A stretch of DNA of 64,000 nt from Pseudomonas sp. URMO17WK12:I2. GTDB taxonomy: Bacteria > Pseudomonadota > Gammaproteobacteria > Pseudomonadales > Pseudomonadaceae. Where the stretch lies: positions 930,001-994,000 of the forward strand of contig NZ_QKYW01000001.1 in NCBI RefSeq assembly GCF_003253735.1. Direction: 5' to 3'. Shown here in pieces: positions 47,395 through 57,809 of the stretch (the first letter of the stretch is position 1; each line of letters opens with the position of its first letter). A program made the translations under genes and the position numbers. The notes below the pieces were generated by a model. That model did not search any database. It was not told the DNA's origin and worked only from the letters and a program-made list of their open reading frames with translations.

Positions 47395-48456
47395 TCAGCT
47401 ATTGGCCGGCGGCGTTGCACCGTTGGCAGCACTGGTAGCAGGAGTTGAGCTGGGGGCTGCCTCGGTTGCCGGCTTGCTCGCGACAGCCGCTGCGGCAGGC
47501 TTACTGGCGCCAGGCTTTGCGGCGGGTTTGGCAGCAGCAGGTTTTGCTGCTGGTTTAGCGGCAGGCTTGGCAGCAGCCTTGGTTACCGGCTTGGCAGTAG
47601 CAGGCTTGGCAGCTGTCGGGGCGGCCGGCTTAGCAGCAGCTTTGGTGGCTGACTTGGTAGCAGCATTAGCGGCAGGCTTGGCAGCAGTGGATTTCGCAGC
47701 CGGTTTTGCCACCGTCTTGCTAGCCGGTTTAGCTGCAGTCGGTTTAGCTGCAGCTTTAACAGCCGGCTTCGCTGCTGGCTTGGCGGTAGCCGATTTTGCA
47801 GCGGCTTGAGCAGAGGGCTTGGCGGCGGCCTTTGCAGCCGGCTTGGCAGCAGGCTTGGCTGTAACTCTGGTTGCTGGTTTGGCGGTGGCCGGTTTCGCGG
47901 CAGCTTGAGTGGCCGCTTTGGCAGCAGGTTTTACCGCTGCTTTGGCCACTGGCTTGGCAGCAGGTTTCGCAACCGCCTTGACGGCTGGTTTGGCTGCAGA
48001 CTTCGCTGCCGCTTTGGCGGCAACCGGCTTGGCCTGGACCTTGTCACGGCTGGACAGCGCCTTGCCGGCCGCTTCGCGCACCTTGCCAACACCCTGGGCC
48101 AGTTTCAGGCTTTCCTGGGCATCGCGCTTGAGCTGCACGATGTACTGGCGGGTTTCAGTCTGGCGAGACTGCAACGCATCGAGCGCACCCTCCAGCTCGT
48201 CCACCGCTGCCTTGGCCTTGGATTGTGCCTTGGCCTTGCCGTCGGCGACGGCAGACTGCAATTTGCCGCGCGCCTTGTGCAGTTTTTCCTGGGCACTACC
48301 GCGCTGCTTTTCCAGTTTGGCGAGAATCTTCTCGGCATCTACCAGCGCTTGCGAGCAGGCGTTTTCAAGGTGCTCTAACAAACTTCCGGACAGCTGCTGC
48401 AGCAGATGCAAAGGGGTAGTGACCGATTTTTTCTTAACGGTTTTTGTGGCCGGCAT
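47395..48456 (-). CDS. algP: AlgP (AlgR3) histone-like transcriptional regulator
   Basis: 353 residues. The N-terminal 120 residues (TTPLHLLQQLSGSLLEHLENACSQALVDAEK..., with a coiled coil and QESLKLAQGVGKVREAAGKAL) match AlgP. The C-terminal two thirds are about 50 AAKPA-type repeats resembling eukaryotic histone H1. In P. aeruginosa AlgP influences alginate gene transcription. The repeats are coded by related but non-identical units, a known hotspot for length change. It lies upstream of phaF, a protein with a similar tail. Confidence 0.93.
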   Translation of the reverse strand: MPATKTVKKKSVTTPLHLLQQLSGSLLEHLENACSQALVDAEKILAKLEKQRGSAQEKLHKARGKLQSAVADGKAKAQSKAKAAVDELEGALDALQSRQTETRQYIVQLKRDAQESLKLAQGVGKVREAAGKALSSRDKVQAKPVAAKAAAKSAAKPAVKAVAKPAAKPVAKAAVKPAAKAATQAAAKPATAKPATRVTAKPAAKPAAKAAAKPSAQAAAKSATAKPAAKPAVKAAAKPTAAKPASKTVAKPAAKSTAAKPAANAATKSATKAAAKPAAPTAAKPATAKPVTKAAAKPAAKPAAKPAAAKPAAKPGASKPAAAAVASKPATEAAPSSTPATSAANGATPPANS

Positions 48457-48570
48457 GACGCGCCTCCAGGCGGATGGGATAAAGCCATACTAGGTATGTG
48501 AATTTGCGCCCGCCGCAGGCACTTTGCAAGCACCCGCGCAAGGTCTGTAGAGACACGACCGGGCAGGCCG

Positions 48571-48602
48571 CTAAAACGACAACGCCGCGAACAATCGCGG
48601 CG
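48571..48602 (-). terminator. intrinsic terminator after algQ
   Basis: On the minus strand the stem CGCCGCGA / TCGCGGCG (48602-48583) with a 4-base loop is followed by TTGTCGTTTT, 8 bases after the algQ stop. Confidence 0.75.
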
Positions 48603-48609
48603 TGGTGGC

Positions 48610-49071
48610 TTAAACGACTGCAGCAGAGGCCTGCTGCTTGTGGGCGGTATGCAGCACTTCGATGAGGCAGTCCTCGAGCTCGAAACGCTCGTGAAGCATT
48701 TGCCCCAGGCGTTTGAGTTCGCCGCTTACCGCATCGACATCGCCGCAATCACCGGCATCACAGCGATCGTTGAACGCGAGAGCGGCTTCGGTGATCACCT
48801 CGATTCGCGGGTAGATCTGCTTGGCCAGCTCCAGGCCGCGCTGATCATCGAACGCGCGCGCCTCCTCGTTGAGCTGCTGATAAACCTCGAAGTGCCCAGC
48901 GGACACATAGTCGACGAGGATTTCACAGAAACGCTGCAGCACCGCCGCATCACTGACGTCGCTGATGGCCACATAGGCCTTGACCAACTCGGCACGTTCC
49001 TGCAACCAGCGGTCGATCAACAGATGTACGCCGCCCCACCGCTCCTGCGCATTCTGGCAACTTTCGAGCAT
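48610..49071 (-). CDS. algQ: AlgQ / Rsd-family anti-sigma-70 regulator
   Basis: 153 residues. The conserved Rsd/AlgQ helical bundle is seen: [26 protein letters not shown] (49020s to 49060s), [21 protein letters not shown] and [20 protein letters not shown]. It binds region 4 of RpoD, shifting RNA polymerase to alternative sigma factors, and affects alginate and siderophore output. Neighbours algP and hemYXDC-algRZ are the conserved alg regulatory region; the FKBP and dsbH genes that flank algQ in P. aeruginosa are absent here. Confidence 0.94.
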   Translation of the reverse strand: MLESCQNAQERWGGVHLLIDRWLQERAELVKAYVAISDVSDAAVLQRFCEILVDYVSAGHFEVYQQLNEEARAFDDQRGLELAKQIYPRIEVITEAALAFNDRCDAGDCGDVDAVSGELKRLGQMLHERFELEDCLIEVLHTAHKQQASAAVV

Positions 49072-49376
49072 GGTGATCTTGCTCCCTTATCGGTATGTCC
49101 TGTGGGCATCGGGCGTTGACCGTTGTTCAACCTGTCGTCGCCGCGAATCGAAAACTGGCTGGTCGCCTGTCGGCATTCCCTCCGGCCAAATGTCGCTGCG
49201 TACAGCGACGGCAAACGCATCACGAATCGGTCCCTGAACGTGTAGCCGAGTCAGGACACTAGCATGATTCCGATTGCAGTCCGACCTCTCATTTCGTCTC
49301 AGATTATGCCTGCCCCCATCCCCCTTCAAGTGCGTGATGGCGGGCGCCGACATGGGGCGACGCCAGTACTCTTTGC
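49072..49376. other. gap between algQ and hemY, no gene seen
   Basis: 305 bases upstream of algQ and downstream of hemY. Only short, non-conserved-looking ORFs are present. It probably carries the algQ promoter and leader; no hairpin terminator with a T-run or recognisable repeat was found. P. aeruginosa has dsbH in this position. Confidence 0.5.
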
Positions 49377-50639
49377 TCAGTCGCCGGCAGGCATGCGCGG
49401 CGGCTCGGCACCTACCACGGCAACCTGACCACTGAGGCGTCGGTCGAGCAGCCCCAGGCCTTCCTGAAACAAGCGGTTGCTGCGCTCCACCTCACCCAGC
49501 TGCGCGAGCAGGCGCGCCAGCTCTGCGCAGGTCTCGGGATGGCGATCAAGGGTCAGGCTGGCCTCGAAATAATCGCGCGCCTTGCCCCACAGCTGGTTAT
49601 GCAGACTCAGGCGCCCGAGGGTAAGCAGCAAGCCGGCATCATTGGGGTGCTGCTCGAGCCAACCTTCTGCATTGCGCAGCTGTTTGGCCGAATCGCGCCC
49701 CCGCAGGAGCCCGTAAAGGCGCGCCAGTCGGCTGTCGTACTCACGGTTCAGCGCCTTGCTGAGCAGCTCTTCGGCACCGGGCTCAGCGCCCAGCGCGCGC
49801 AACCGGTCGGCATACACCGCGAGCAGTTCGGGCTCACCACGCAGGTTCGGCGACAAGCGCTCCCAAGCTTGTGCGAGCGACGGCAATGCGCCGTCGCCTG
49901 CATCATTGAAGTCCAGGCCGAGCAGGTACTCACGCCAGGCGCGGCGTTCCAGCGCCATCAGCTCGGCAGGCGCCATGGCCTTTTCCTTGCGCAACACCGG
50001 CAGCAGCTTGAGCACCGCCTGCCAGTCGCCCCGGGTGGCGTAGAGCTGCTGCAGCTGGCGCAGCACCTGCGGGTTGTGCGGATGACGCTCGTGCATCACC
50101 AGCAGGGTTTCCTGAGCGTTGTCGACTTCACCACGGGCCAGTTGCAGCTCGGCGTGGGTCAGGGCAATGGCCAGCTCGGCGTTGGGCTGGCGCTGCAGCG
50201 CCTCTTCCAGCAGGGCGTCGCTTTGTTCGTAGTGCTCGAGATTGTGGGCAGCACGGGCGGCGCCCAGGTAGTGGATCAAGGGGCGCGGCTCGTTGCGCGC
50301 GATGCGACTCAGGTGCGTCTGCGCCTTGCTCCAGCGGCCTTCGATCAGCTCCTGAAAGCCGTGCTCGGACGCGCTGCGCACCCGACGTTCGCGGTGCAGG
50401 CGCGACCAGGGGTTGATCAGCCCAACCGACACCAGCAGTGCCCGAATCAGAACCCGCAGCAGCCACAGTGCCAGGACGAGCGCGACGATCAGCAGCACGA
50501 ACGCCCACAACGTCGACTCGTAGCGAAACCCCTTGTAGGCGAACAGCACATAGCCCTGGTGCTCGGAAACCGCCAGGCCCAGCAGTGCCAGCCCGCCGAT
50601 CACCAGCACGGTGAGCAACAGCAGGTAAACGCGCTTCAT
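49377..50639 (-). CDS. hemY: HemY-type heme biosynthesis-associated TPR membrane protein
   Basis: 420 residues. Two N-terminal membrane helices (LLLTVLVIGGLALLGLAV and WAFVLLIVALVLALWLL) precede a TPR-rich region (RALIHYLGAARAAHNLEHYEQSDALLEEA). This is the proteobacterial HemY_N family, not protoporphyrinogen oxidase. Its biochemical role is unclear, but it is always tied to hemCDX. The hemY start overlaps the hemX stop by 4 bases. Confidence 0.92.
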   Translation of the reverse strand: MKRVYLLLLTVLVIGGLALLGLAVSEHQGYVLFAYKGFRYESTLWAFVLLIVALVLALWLLRVLIRALLVSVGLINPWSRLHRERRVRSASEHGFQELIEGRWSKAQTHLSRIARNEPRPLIHYLGAARAAHNLEHYEQSDALLEEALQRQPNAELAIALTHAELQLARGEVDNAQETLLVMHERHPHNPQVLRQLQQLYATRGDWQAVLKLLPVLRKEKAMAPAELMALERRAWREYLLGLDFNDAGDGALPSLAQAWERLSPNLRGEPELLAVYADRLRALGAEPGAEELLSKALNREYDSRLARLYGLLRGRDSAKQLRNAEGWLEQHPNDAGLLLTLGRLSLHNQLWGKARDYFEASLTLDRHPETCAELARLLAQLGEVERSNRLFQEGLGLLDRRLSGQVAVVGAEPPRMPAGD

Positions 50640-51772
50640 GGGCGCTCCTCCCCAGCATTCTCGCCAGGGGCATCCTTGAGACGCTCACGCGCCGACTGCT
50701 TGTGCTCGATGTAGGCCTGCACGGCATTGAGCGATTCGCTGAGCTCGGGCGCCTTGACCTCGATGGGTTGGTCGACCAGCTCGCCAACGCGGGTGCGCAG
50801 GGCGCGGCTGTCCGGGTTGTCACGATTGAAGTTGGCGTCCAGAACCTCGGCAGCCTGTTGCAGCGCCTGCCGATAGACCTGGGTCTGCCCGTGCAACGCG
50901 GCCCATTGCGCCTGTTCGAGCGCCAGGCTCAGCGCCAGGCGCACTTGGCTCAGGCTCTGCCCGGCCAGCAGCGGACGCACGTTCTGATCGGCATTGAAAT
51001 CGAGGCGGAAATACTGCGAGAGCTTGTGCAGGGTCTGGCCCCACCAGGTACCCGGCTCGCTTTCGGCGGCCAGCTCGCCGAGCACGCCGCCATCGGCGAC
51101 GAACTTCGGATTGAGGGAATTGAGCTGCGCAGCTTGTTCGCGCAGTGCGCCGAGCTGCAGGAACAGCCCGGTGCGATCGGGGTTATCGGTAGCGCGCAAC
51201 GCCTCCAGGCTCTTCGCCAATTGCTCACGGGCAGCGAAGGCAGCCGGGTCATCCTGGTCACGAAGGATTTCATCGGCGGCCTGCACCAGCGCGGTGGCGC
51301 TGTTGATGTCCTGCAACGCCGACAGGCGCAGGCTGGCCAGGCGCAGCAGGTGCTCGGCCTCGGCCAGGCGCCACTCCTGGCGGCTGGCACCCAGCACGGT
51401 TTCCAGGCGGCGATTGAGCAATTGCTGGTCGCCCTGCAACTGCGCCACCAGTTGGCGACGCTCCTCGAGCTCTTCCACGCTGGGCAACTGCTCGAAGCGG
51501 CCAGTGAGGCTCTCGGTGCGCTGGGTCAATGCCTGGGTCTGGCTGCGAGCCTGCTCGAGCTGGCCGGACTGTTGCTGTGCCTCGCCTTGCAAGACGCGCA
51601 GTTGCCAGGCACTCCAGCCACCAACGCCAACACCGATGGCGCCGACCAACAGGGCCACGGCGGCAATCGCCGAGCCGCGCGCCGCCGGTTTGGCCTCGGC
51701 AACGACTGGGGACGATTCGGGGGCGGTCTGCACAGGCTGATCCTGCTCTTTCGGGGAAGTCGCTTCGCTCAC
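50636..51772 (-). CDS. hemX: HemX membrane protein (annotated as uroporphyrinogen-III C-methyltransferase)
   Basis: 378 residues from GTG 51772; the ORF extension to 51949 overlaps hemD and is spurious. An acidic Pro-rich N-tail, one membrane helix (IAAVALLVGAIGVGVGGWSAW) and a long coiled coil (LEQARSQTQALTQRTESLTG) are seen. No SAM-binding CobA-like motif exists, so the enzymatic name common in databases is doubtful; it is the structural HemX of the hemCDXY operon. Confidence 0.92.
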   Translation of the reverse strand: MSEATSPKEQDQPVQTAPESSPVVAEAKPAARGSAIAAVALLVGAIGVGVGGWSAWQLRVLQGEAQQQSGQLEQARSQTQALTQRTESLTGRFEQLPSVEELEERRQLVAQLQGDQQLLNRRLETVLGASRQEWRLAEAEHLLRLASLRLSALQDINSATALVQAADEILRDQDDPAAFAAREQLAKSLEALRATDNPDRTGLFLQLGALREQAAQLNSLNPKFVADGGVLGELAAESEPGTWWGQTLHKLSQYFRLDFNADQNVRPLLAGQSLSQVRLALSLALEQAQWAALHGQTQVYRQALQQAAEVLDANFNRDNPDSRALRTRVGELVDQPIEVKAPELSESLNAVQAYIEHKQSARERLKDAPGENAGEERP

Positions 51773-51788
51773 GTATCCATCCTTTGCT

Positions 51789-52562
51789 TCAAGAGTCGGG
51801 CGAAGCCTGCGCACGCAAGGCCGCCAACAACGCCGCGGTGTCGGCACCACGGCAATCCACAACATCAACCGCACCGAGCGCGCGGGCCATCTGGGCGACA
51901 CGCGGGCTGGGCACGAACAAGGGTAGCTGCGCCAGCGTGGGCCAGTCATCCGCCGCCAGTTGCTGCAGATGCGTCAGGCCCTGCCCACTGCTGACCACCA
52001 GGCCATTCAAGCGTTCCACCTGTATCAGCCGCTGCAGCGTACCGGCGGGGTAGGCTGGCAGCACACGGCGATACACCGGCAGATAGTCCACCTCGACGCC
52101 TTGCGCCTGCAAGCGCTCGGCCAGCAGGGTGCGGCCATCCTCGCCGCGAATGATCAACACCCGGGGAAACATCGCCTCCTTGAGCACCCTCTGCAACTCG
52201 GGCAGCTCCAGCAAGGCTTCGCTGTCGTCGCCGGCGCCCGGCCAACACACCGTCAGGCCGTAGTCGGCGAGAATCTGCCCGGTACCGGCGCCGACGCTGA
52301 ACCAGGGTTGATCGGCAAGCGGCTGCGGCCAGTAGCGATCCAGCAATTCGAGACCGAAGCGGGCGGCGGGTTTGCTCACCACGATCACCGCCGTGTAACG
52401 GTGCAGCTCGCAGATGGTGGCGCTGTGCTGGGGCGTTTCCGGTAGTTGCTCGATACCCAGCAGGGGCAGGCAGGCGCCATGCATACCTTCGCCCGCGAGG
52501 GACTGGGCCAGCGCCTGGCACTCCTGCTCGGGGCGGGTCAGCAGCAGGCGCCAGCCAGTCAC
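51789..52562 (-). CDS. hemD: uroporphyrinogen-III synthase
   Basis: 257 residues from GTG 52562. It closes and inverts ring D of hydroxymethylbilane to form uroporphyrinogen III. The two-domain HemD fold begins with [19 protein letters not shown] and has the conserved [19 protein letters not shown] and [11 protein letters not shown] segments. The GTG start overlaps the hemC stop by 4 bases; 16 bases separate it from hemX. Confidence 0.95.
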   Translation of the reverse strand: MTGWRLLLTRPEQECQALAQSLAGEGMHGACLPLLGIEQLPETPQHSATICELHRYTAVIVVSKPAARFGLELLDRYWPQPLADQPWFSVGAGTGQILADYGLTVCWPGAGDDSEALLELPELQRVLKEAMFPRVLIIRGEDGRTLLAERLQAQGVEVDYLPVYRRVLPAYPAGTLQRLIQVERLNGLVVSSGQGLTHLQQLAADDWPTLAQLPLFVPSPRVAQMARALGAVDVVDCRGADTAALLAALRAQASPDS

Positions 52563-53497
52563 GGGGCAGCGGCCTCGCCGTAGACAGCTGCGAGAATCTC
52601 GCCGGCACCCTGGGCCAGCAGCGCTTCGGCGACCTCGATGCCGAGGCGCTCGGCGTCCTCGGCCGAACCGCGCTGTTCGGCGCGCAACAGGCGGCTGCCA
52701 TCCGGCTCACCGACCAGGCCGCGCAGCCACAGTTGCTCGCCTTCGAGAATCGCGTAACAGGCGATGGGTACCTGGCAGCCGCCATTGAGGCGCTTGTTCA
52801 TGGCGCGCTCGGCCGTTACCCGCAGCGCGGTCTCGGTGTGGTTGAGCGGCGCCAGCAGTTGCTGCAGTTCGGCATCGCCGACCCGGCACTCGATACCGAC
52901 GGCGCCCTGGCCGCCCGCCGGCAGGCTGTGCTCGGCCGAGATGGAAGCGCGGATGCGCGCTTCGAAACCGAGGCGAATCAGGCCTGCAGCAGCGAGAATG
53001 ATGGCGTCGTACTCACCGGCATCCAGCTTGGCCAGGCGGGTATTGACGTTGCCACGCAGGAAATGGATTTTCAGATCAGGGCGGCGGGCCAGCAGCTGGG
53101 CCTGGCGGCGCAGGCTGGAGGTGCCGACCACACTGCCGGCCGGCAGCGCGTCGAGGCTTTCGAAGGTATTGGACACGAAGGCATCACGCGGGTCTTCACG
53201 CTCGCAGATGCAGAACAGGCCAAGGCCCGCGGGAAAGTCCATCGGCACGTCTTTCATGGAATGCACGGCGATGTCGGCCTGGTCTTCCAGCAACGCGGTT
53301 TCCAGCTCCTTGACGAACAGGCCCTTGCCGCCGATCTTGGCGAGCGGGGCATCGAGCAGCTTGTCGCCCTTGCTGACCATCGGCACCAGGCTCACCTGCA
53401 AACCGGGGTGTGCTGCTTCGAGGCGGGCCTTGACGTGTTCGGCCTGCCACAGGGCCAGGGCACTCTTGCGGGTGGCGATGCGAATTTCGCGGGGCAT
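52559..53497 (-). CDS. hemC: porphobilinogen deaminase (hydroxymethylbilane synthase)
   Basis: 312 residues. It polymerises four porphobilinogens. Clear motifs: [58 protein letters not shown] and [13 protein letters not shown] with the dipyrromethane-binding Cys (about residue 240). First gene of hemCDXY, 100 bases downstream of algR on the same strand. Confidence 0.97.
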   Translation of the reverse strand: MPREIRIATRKSALALWQAEHVKARLEAAHPGLQVSLVPMVSKGDKLLDAPLAKIGGKGLFVKELETALLEDQADIAVHSMKDVPMDFPAGLGLFCICEREDPRDAFVSNTFESLDALPAGSVVGTSSLRRQAQLLARRPDLKIHFLRGNVNTRLAKLDAGEYDAIILAAAGLIRLGFEARIRASISAEHSLPAGGQGAVGIECRVGDAELQQLLAPLNHTETALRVTAERAMNKRLNGGCQVPIACYAILEGEQLWLRGLVGEPDGSRLLRAEQRGSAEDAERLGIEVAEALLAQGAGEILAAVYGEAAAP

Positions 53498-53597
53498 TTG
53501 AACCTTCCAGAAAACCAGTTGCCGCGAATCATAACAGGCTGACGGGCCGCCTACCCGAAGCCGGCTGCGACCCTTCGCCCTACTCGCGGCATGGCCG

Positions 53598-54344
53598 CTA
53601 GATCTGGTTCATCAACTTGCGCACACCCGCCACATGCCGGCGACTGACCACCAGAGCATCGCCGTTGAGGCCCTTGAGATACAGCTGGAAGTGGCCCAGG
53701 GGGGTACGTTGCAGGCGCTCGATGCGCTCGCGGGCCACCAGGGCGTTACGGTGGATACGCACGAAACGATCACCGAATTCATCCTCGAGCGCCTTGAGCG
53801 GCTCGTCGAGCAACACCTCGCCACCTTCGTGACGCAGGGTCACGTACTTGTGGTCGGCGATGAAATAGATCACGTCATCGAGGGGAATCAGCTCGATACC
53901 CTTGCGGGTTCGCGCGCTGATATGACTGCGCGGGCCAACGCCGCTTTCGGCGGCGGGGCGGGTGAGCGCGGCCAGTTGCACGCGGTTGAGGCGCTCGGCT
54001 TTCTTCAGCGCGTCTTCCAGGTGCTCGGGGCGTACGGGCTTGACCAGATAGCCCACCGCGCTGACCTGAAAGGCCTCCACGGCGAATTCATCATGGGCGG
54101 TGCAGAAGATCACCGCTGGCGGTGCCTCGCGTTCGCAGAGCTTGGCAGCAGCCTGCAGACCATCGAGGCCCGGCATGCGGATATCGAGCAGCACTACGTC
54201 GGGTTTGAGGCTCTCGACGAGCGCCAACGCTTCCTCACCATTACTCGCAGAGGGCTCGACCACACGATAACCATCCAGCGCGGCCACCATTCGGCTCAGG
54301 CGCTCGCGGGCAAGGGGTTCGTCATCAACGATCAAGACATTCAT
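53598..54344 (-). CDS. algR: LytTR response regulator AlgR
   Basis: 248 residues from ATG 54344, the length of P. aeruginosa AlgR. The receiver domain has D7, D8 and phosphoacceptor Asp54 ([13 protein letters not shown]); the C-terminal LytTR DNA-binding domain starts near [21 protein letters not shown] and includes [12 protein letters not shown]. It controls alginate, type IV pilus (fimU operon) and virulence genes with AlgZ. Overlaps the algZ stop by 4 bases. Confidence 0.96.
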   Translation of the reverse strand: MNVLIVDDEPLARERLSRMVAALDGYRVVEPSASNGEEALALVESLKPDVVLLDIRMPGLDGLQAAAKLCEREAPPAVIFCTAHDEFAVEAFQVSAVGYLVKPVRPEHLEDALKKAERLNRVQLAALTRPAAESGVGPRSHISARTRKGIELIPLDDVIYFIADHKYVTLRHEGGEVLLDEPLKALEDEFGDRFVRIHRNALVARERIERLQRTPLGHFQLYLKGLNGDALVVSRRHVAGVRKLMNQI

Positions 54345-55417
54345 AATGATCTGGCTTCCTGCATGGGTCTTGCACATGGGTAGCGTAGCCGGGTGTAGTG
54401 AAGGCCATCACGGCGCTCCACGCTAAGATTGGCCTGCGGGCCGAAGATCGCCGCAAGCCGCGCATCGATGTTGGCCAGCGCCTGGTGCGTGCCGCGCGAG
54501 GCCATGGGCGCGCCACCCTCCTCATAGGGATTGCAGACGCTGAGATGGAATACACCATCGTTGTATGTGGCTGATATCTGCACCAGTCCCCCCTCGATAC
54601 GTGGCTGGATACCGTAGATCAGAGCGTTCTCCAGCAAAGGCTGCAGGGTCAGCTGGGGAATCGGCAGGTCAGCGGGCACATCGTCAACGTCCCACTGCAA
54701 CTGTAGCCGTTCGCCAAGCCGGTATTGCTCAATCGACAGGTACCGCCGTGCCAGTTCCAGTTCCTCGCTCCAACTGACGAGGCTACCGGGCTTGGCCAGG
54801 CTTGCCCGGAACAGATCGGAGAGATCCAGCACCGCCTGTTCCGCCCTGGCAGAATCTGTGACAACCAGGCTCGCGATGCTGTTCAAACTGTTGAACAGGA
54901 AGTGCGGGCGGATGCGTGCCTGCAGCGATTCGATGCGCGCGCGCAGCTCGGCCTGCTCCTGACGCCGCCACTGGCTCTGCAGATAGAAATAGCGCAACAG
55001 CAGCGCCGACATGATCAGGCTGATCAGCGCATGGCGCAGGTACAGGTTGACCTCGCCCTCGTGGGGCAACGGGCCGCCCAGGTCGTAGTAGTCGGCCACC
55101 GCCGTGCAGCCCAGCGTCAGCCCTACCACCAGGGCGCAGCAGGCCGCCCCCGCCCACATCGCCCGCAGCTTGGCGAGCAATGGCCGCAGGCGGCACAGCA
55201 GCGCCGAGGACAGCAGCACGATCCACTGCACGAACAGCGAGGTCAGCGCCAGGCGTACCCAGTCGAAACCGGGCAGCATCGGCTCGGCGAGCACCAGCAC
55301 CAGCACCAGCAACTCGGCGAGCAATACGGTGCTGAGCAGCGCTTCGGGCTGGCACAGTTCGGGCACGAAGAAATCGTTCGGCGCCGAGGGGGTCGAGGTC
55401 TTGCGTCGGTCATTCAT
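54341..55417 (-). CDS. algZ: AlgZ/FimS histidine kinase-like sensor
   Basis: 358 residues from ATG 55417, equal to P. aeruginosa AlgZ. N-terminal membrane helices (ALLSTVLLAELLVLVLVLAE, LTSLFVQWIVLLSSALLC, ACCALVVGLTLGCTAV, LISLIMSALLLRYFYL) precede the His_kinase domain with His172 (IRPHFLFNSLNSI). The family lacks some canonical N-box elements; the ATP-site region ends with VCNPYEEGGAPMASRGTHQ. It senses an unknown signal and controls AlgR. Divergent from argH. Confidence 0.94.
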   Translation of the reverse strand: MNDRRKTSTPSAPNDFFVPELCQPEALLSTVLLAELLVLVLVLAEPMLPGFDWVRLALTSLFVQWIVLLSSALLCRLRPLLAKLRAMWAGAACCALVVGLTLGCTAVADYYDLGGPLPHEGEVNLYLRHALISLIMSALLLRYFYLQSQWRRQEQAELRARIESLQARIRPHFLFNSLNSIASLVVTDSARAEQAVLDLSDLFRASLAKPGSLVSWSEELELARRYLSIEQYRLGERLQLQWDVDDVPADLPIPQLTLQPLLENALIYGIQPRIEGGLVQISATYNDGVFHLSVCNPYEEGGAPMASRGTHQALANIDARLAAIFGPQANLSVERRDGLHYTRLRYPCARPMQEARSL

Positions 55418-55636
55418 CGCTGCAGTTTCGGCGGGCGCTGCGCAACGGGCAAGAGAGGCCACGGCGCGCAGGCTAAATAAGCCACGCAAACACATGGCGA
55501 AGGACCGAAACTGTGACCCAGGCGACACTCGTACCGGCCGCTGCGCTGGGTGCCGGGTCTGTTATCATCGACACACTTTTCCGCCATGACGGGCCGCCTT
55601 GACCCGTCCGAATACGCCTACAGCCGAGTCATATTC

Positions 55637-57031
55637 ATGAGCCAAGAGAAAACCAACCAGTCCTGGGGCGGCCGCTTCAGCGAGCCCGTCGACGCCTTCG
55701 TCGCCCGCTTCACTGCCTCGGTGGAATTCGACAAGCGCCTGTACCGCCACGACATCATGGGCTCGATCGCCCACGCCAGCATGCTGGCCAAGGTCGGTGT
55801 GCTCACAGATGCCGAGCGTGACGCGATCATCGACGGCCTCAAGCAGATCCAGGGCGAGATCGAAGCCGGCCAGTTCGACTGGCGCGTTGACCTCGAAGAC
55901 GTGCACATGAACATCGAAGCGCGCCTGACCGACCGCATCGGCGTGACCGGCAAGAAGCTGCACACCGGCCGCTCGCGTAACGACCAGGTGGCCACCGATA
56001 TCCGCCTGTGGCTGCGTGACGAGATCGACCTGATCCTCGCCGAAATCACCCGCCTGCAGAAGGGCCTGCTGGAGCAGGCCGAGCGTGAAGCGGAAACCAT
56101 CATGCCCGGCTTCACCCACCTGCAGACCGCCCAACCGGTGACCTTCGGCCATCACCTGCTGGCCTGGTTCGAAATGCTCAGCCGCGACTACGAGCGCCTG
56201 GTCGACTGCCGCAAGCGCACCAACAGCATGCCCCTGGGCAGCGCTGCGCTGGCCGGCACCACCTACCCGATCCAGCGTGAAATCACCGCCGAGCTGCTGG
56301 GCTTCGAGGCGGTGGGCGGCAACTCCCTGGACGGCGTGTCCGATCGCGATTTCGCCATCGAATTCTGCGCCGCCGCCTCCATCGCCATGATGCACCTGTC
56401 GCGCTTCTCCGAAGAGCTGGTGCTGTGGACCAGCGCGCAGTTCCAGTTCATCGACCTGCCGGATCGTTTCTGCACCGGCAGCTCGATCATGCCGCAGAAG
56501 AAGAACCCCGACGTGCCCGAGCTGGTGCGCGGCAAGACCGGCCGCGTGTTCGGCGCCCTGACCGGCCTGTTGACCCTGATGAAAGGCCAGCCGCTGGCCT
56601 ACAACAAGGACAACCAGGAAGACAAGGAACCGCTGTTCGACGCCGCCGATACCCTGCGCGATTCGTTGCGCGCCTTCGCCGACATGATTCCGGCGCTCAA
56701 GCCCAAGCACGCGATCATGCGTGAAGCGGCGCTGCGCGGTTTCTCCACCGCCACCGACCTGGCTGACTACCTGGTGCGCAAGGGCCTGCCGTTCCGCGAC
56801 TGCCACGAGATCGTCGGCCACGCGGTGAAATATGGCGTGGACAGCGGCAAGGACCTGGCCGAGATGAGCCTCGACGAGCTGCGCCAGTTCAGCGAGCAGA
56901 TCGAGCAGGACGTATTCGCCGTGCTGACCCTGGAAGGCTCGGTGAATGCCCGTAACCATATCGGCGGCACCGCGCCGGCTCAGGTGCGTGCAGCGGTGGC
57001 TCGCGGCCAGAACCTGCTGGCCAGCCGCTAA
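55637..57031 (+). CDS. argH: argininosuccinate lyase
   Basis: 464 residues from ATG 55637; the ORF extends to 55550 but the family N-terminus begins at [15 protein letters not shown]. The fumarase/aspartase signature [12 protein letters not shown], the catalytic region [16 protein letters not shown] and [15 protein letters not shown] are intact. It makes arginine and fumarate from argininosuccinate. The 219-base gap to algZ holds both divergent promoters. Confidence 0.97.
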   Translation: MSQEKTNQSWGGRFSEPVDAFVARFTASVEFDKRLYRHDIMGSIAHASMLAKVGVLTDAERDAIIDGLKQIQGEIEAGQFDWRVDLEDVHMNIEARLTDRIGVTGKKLHTGRSRNDQVATDIRLWLRDEIDLILAEITRLQKGLLEQAEREAETIMPGFTHLQTAQPVTFGHHLLAWFEMLSRDYERLVDCRKRTNSMPLGSAALAGTTYPIQREITAELLGFEAVGGNSLDGVSDRDFAIEFCAAASIAMMHLSRFSEELVLWTSAQFQFIDLPDRFCTGSSIMPQKKNPDVPELVRGKTGRVFGALTGLLTLMKGQPLAYNKDNQEDKEPLFDAADTLRDSLRAFADMIPALKPKHAIMREAALRGFSTATDLADYLVRKGLPFRDCHEIVGHAVKYGVDSGKDLAEMSLDELRQFSEQIEQDVFAVLTLEGSVNARNHIGGTAPAQVRAAVARGQNLLASR

Positions 57032-57066
57032 AAGCGGCTCAGCGAGCACCGGGAAAAGGAGTTCCC

Positions 57067-57309
57067 ATGCCCGAACTGTTGTTGCGTGGCTTGATGCTGC
57101 TCGCCGAGATCGCACTTGAAATCATCATCGGCTACGTCTTCTACACCACCGGCTGGTTGTCACTACGACTGCTGACCCTGGGCCACTACCCGAACCTGCC
57201 ACTGCGCATAAGCGACCCAACGGGTTCGCGCAGTGCATGGGTCGCGGCTTTCGGCTTCTTTTGCCTGGTGGGCCTGCCCTTGACGTGGCTGACAGTCACA
57301 TACAGCTAA
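57067..57309 (+). CDS. small two-helix membrane protein of unknown function
   Basis: 80 residues with GGAAAAGGAG upstream. Two hydrophobic helices (LLLRGLMLLAEIALEIIIGYVFY and WVAAFGFFCLVGLPLTWLTV) flank a short basic/Pro loop. No family is recognised. It follows argH by 35 bases and precedes the acetyltransferase by 20, so the three may share a transcript. Confidence 0.65.
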   Translation: MPELLLRGLMLLAEIALEIIIGYVFYTTGWLSLRLLTLGHYPNLPLRISDPTGSRSAWVAAFGFFCLVGLPLTWLTVTYS

Positions 57310-57329
57310 AAAACGCGACGAGATACCTC

Positions 57330-57809
57330 ATGCCCCTGAACATCCGCCCTGCCGTACGCGAAGACGCCGCCCTGATCCTGCGTTTCATCACCGACCTGGC
57401 CATCTACGAGAAGGCCGAGCACGAGGTGAAGACCGATGTTGCCGGCATCGAGAACAGCCTGTTCGGCGAGGGCAGCACCACCCACGGCCTGATCTGCGAA
57501 CTGGACGGCGAGCCGATCGGTTATGCGGTGTATTTCTTCAACTACTCGACCTGGCTGGGCAAGCACGGCCTGTACCTGGAAGACCTGTACGTCACCCCGG
57601 AGCAGCGCGGCGTCGGCGCCGGCAAAGCGCTGCTGCGCCACCTGGCCAAGCTGGCGGTGGCGCGCGGTTGCGGGCGTTTCGAGTGGTCGGTACTGGATTG
57701 GAACACGCCGGCCATCGAGTTCTACGATTCCATCGGCGCCAAGCCGCAGAACGAGTGGATCGGCTATCGCCTGACTGGCGAAGCCCTGACGAGCTTCGCC
57801 GCTGGCTGA
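57330..57809 (+). CDS. GNAT family N-acetyltransferase
   Basis: 159 residues from ATG 57330. The acetyl-CoA pyrophosphate loop is V-T-P-E-Q-R-G-V-G-A-G-K-A, preceded by GLYLEDLYV and followed by the C-terminal WNTPAIEFYDSIGAKPQNEW typical of spermidine/diamine N-acetyltransferase-like (SSAT) GNATs. Substrate not known; a small amine is plausible. Ends directly against the convergent GST gene. Confidence 0.88.
   Translation: MPLNIRPAVREDAALILRFITDLAIYEKAEHEVKTDVAGIENSLFGEGSTTHGLICELDGEPIGYAVYFFNYSTWLGKHGLYLEDLYVTPEQRGVGAGKALLRHLAKLAVARGCGRFEWSVLDWNTPAIEFYDSIGAKPQNEWIGYRLTGEALTSFAAG

Noticed and set aside
50636..51772. Enzymatic uroporphyrinogen C-methyltransferase activity for HemX
   Set aside because: The protein is one membrane helix plus a coiled coil with no SAM-binding motif; the name is inherited and not supported by sequence.
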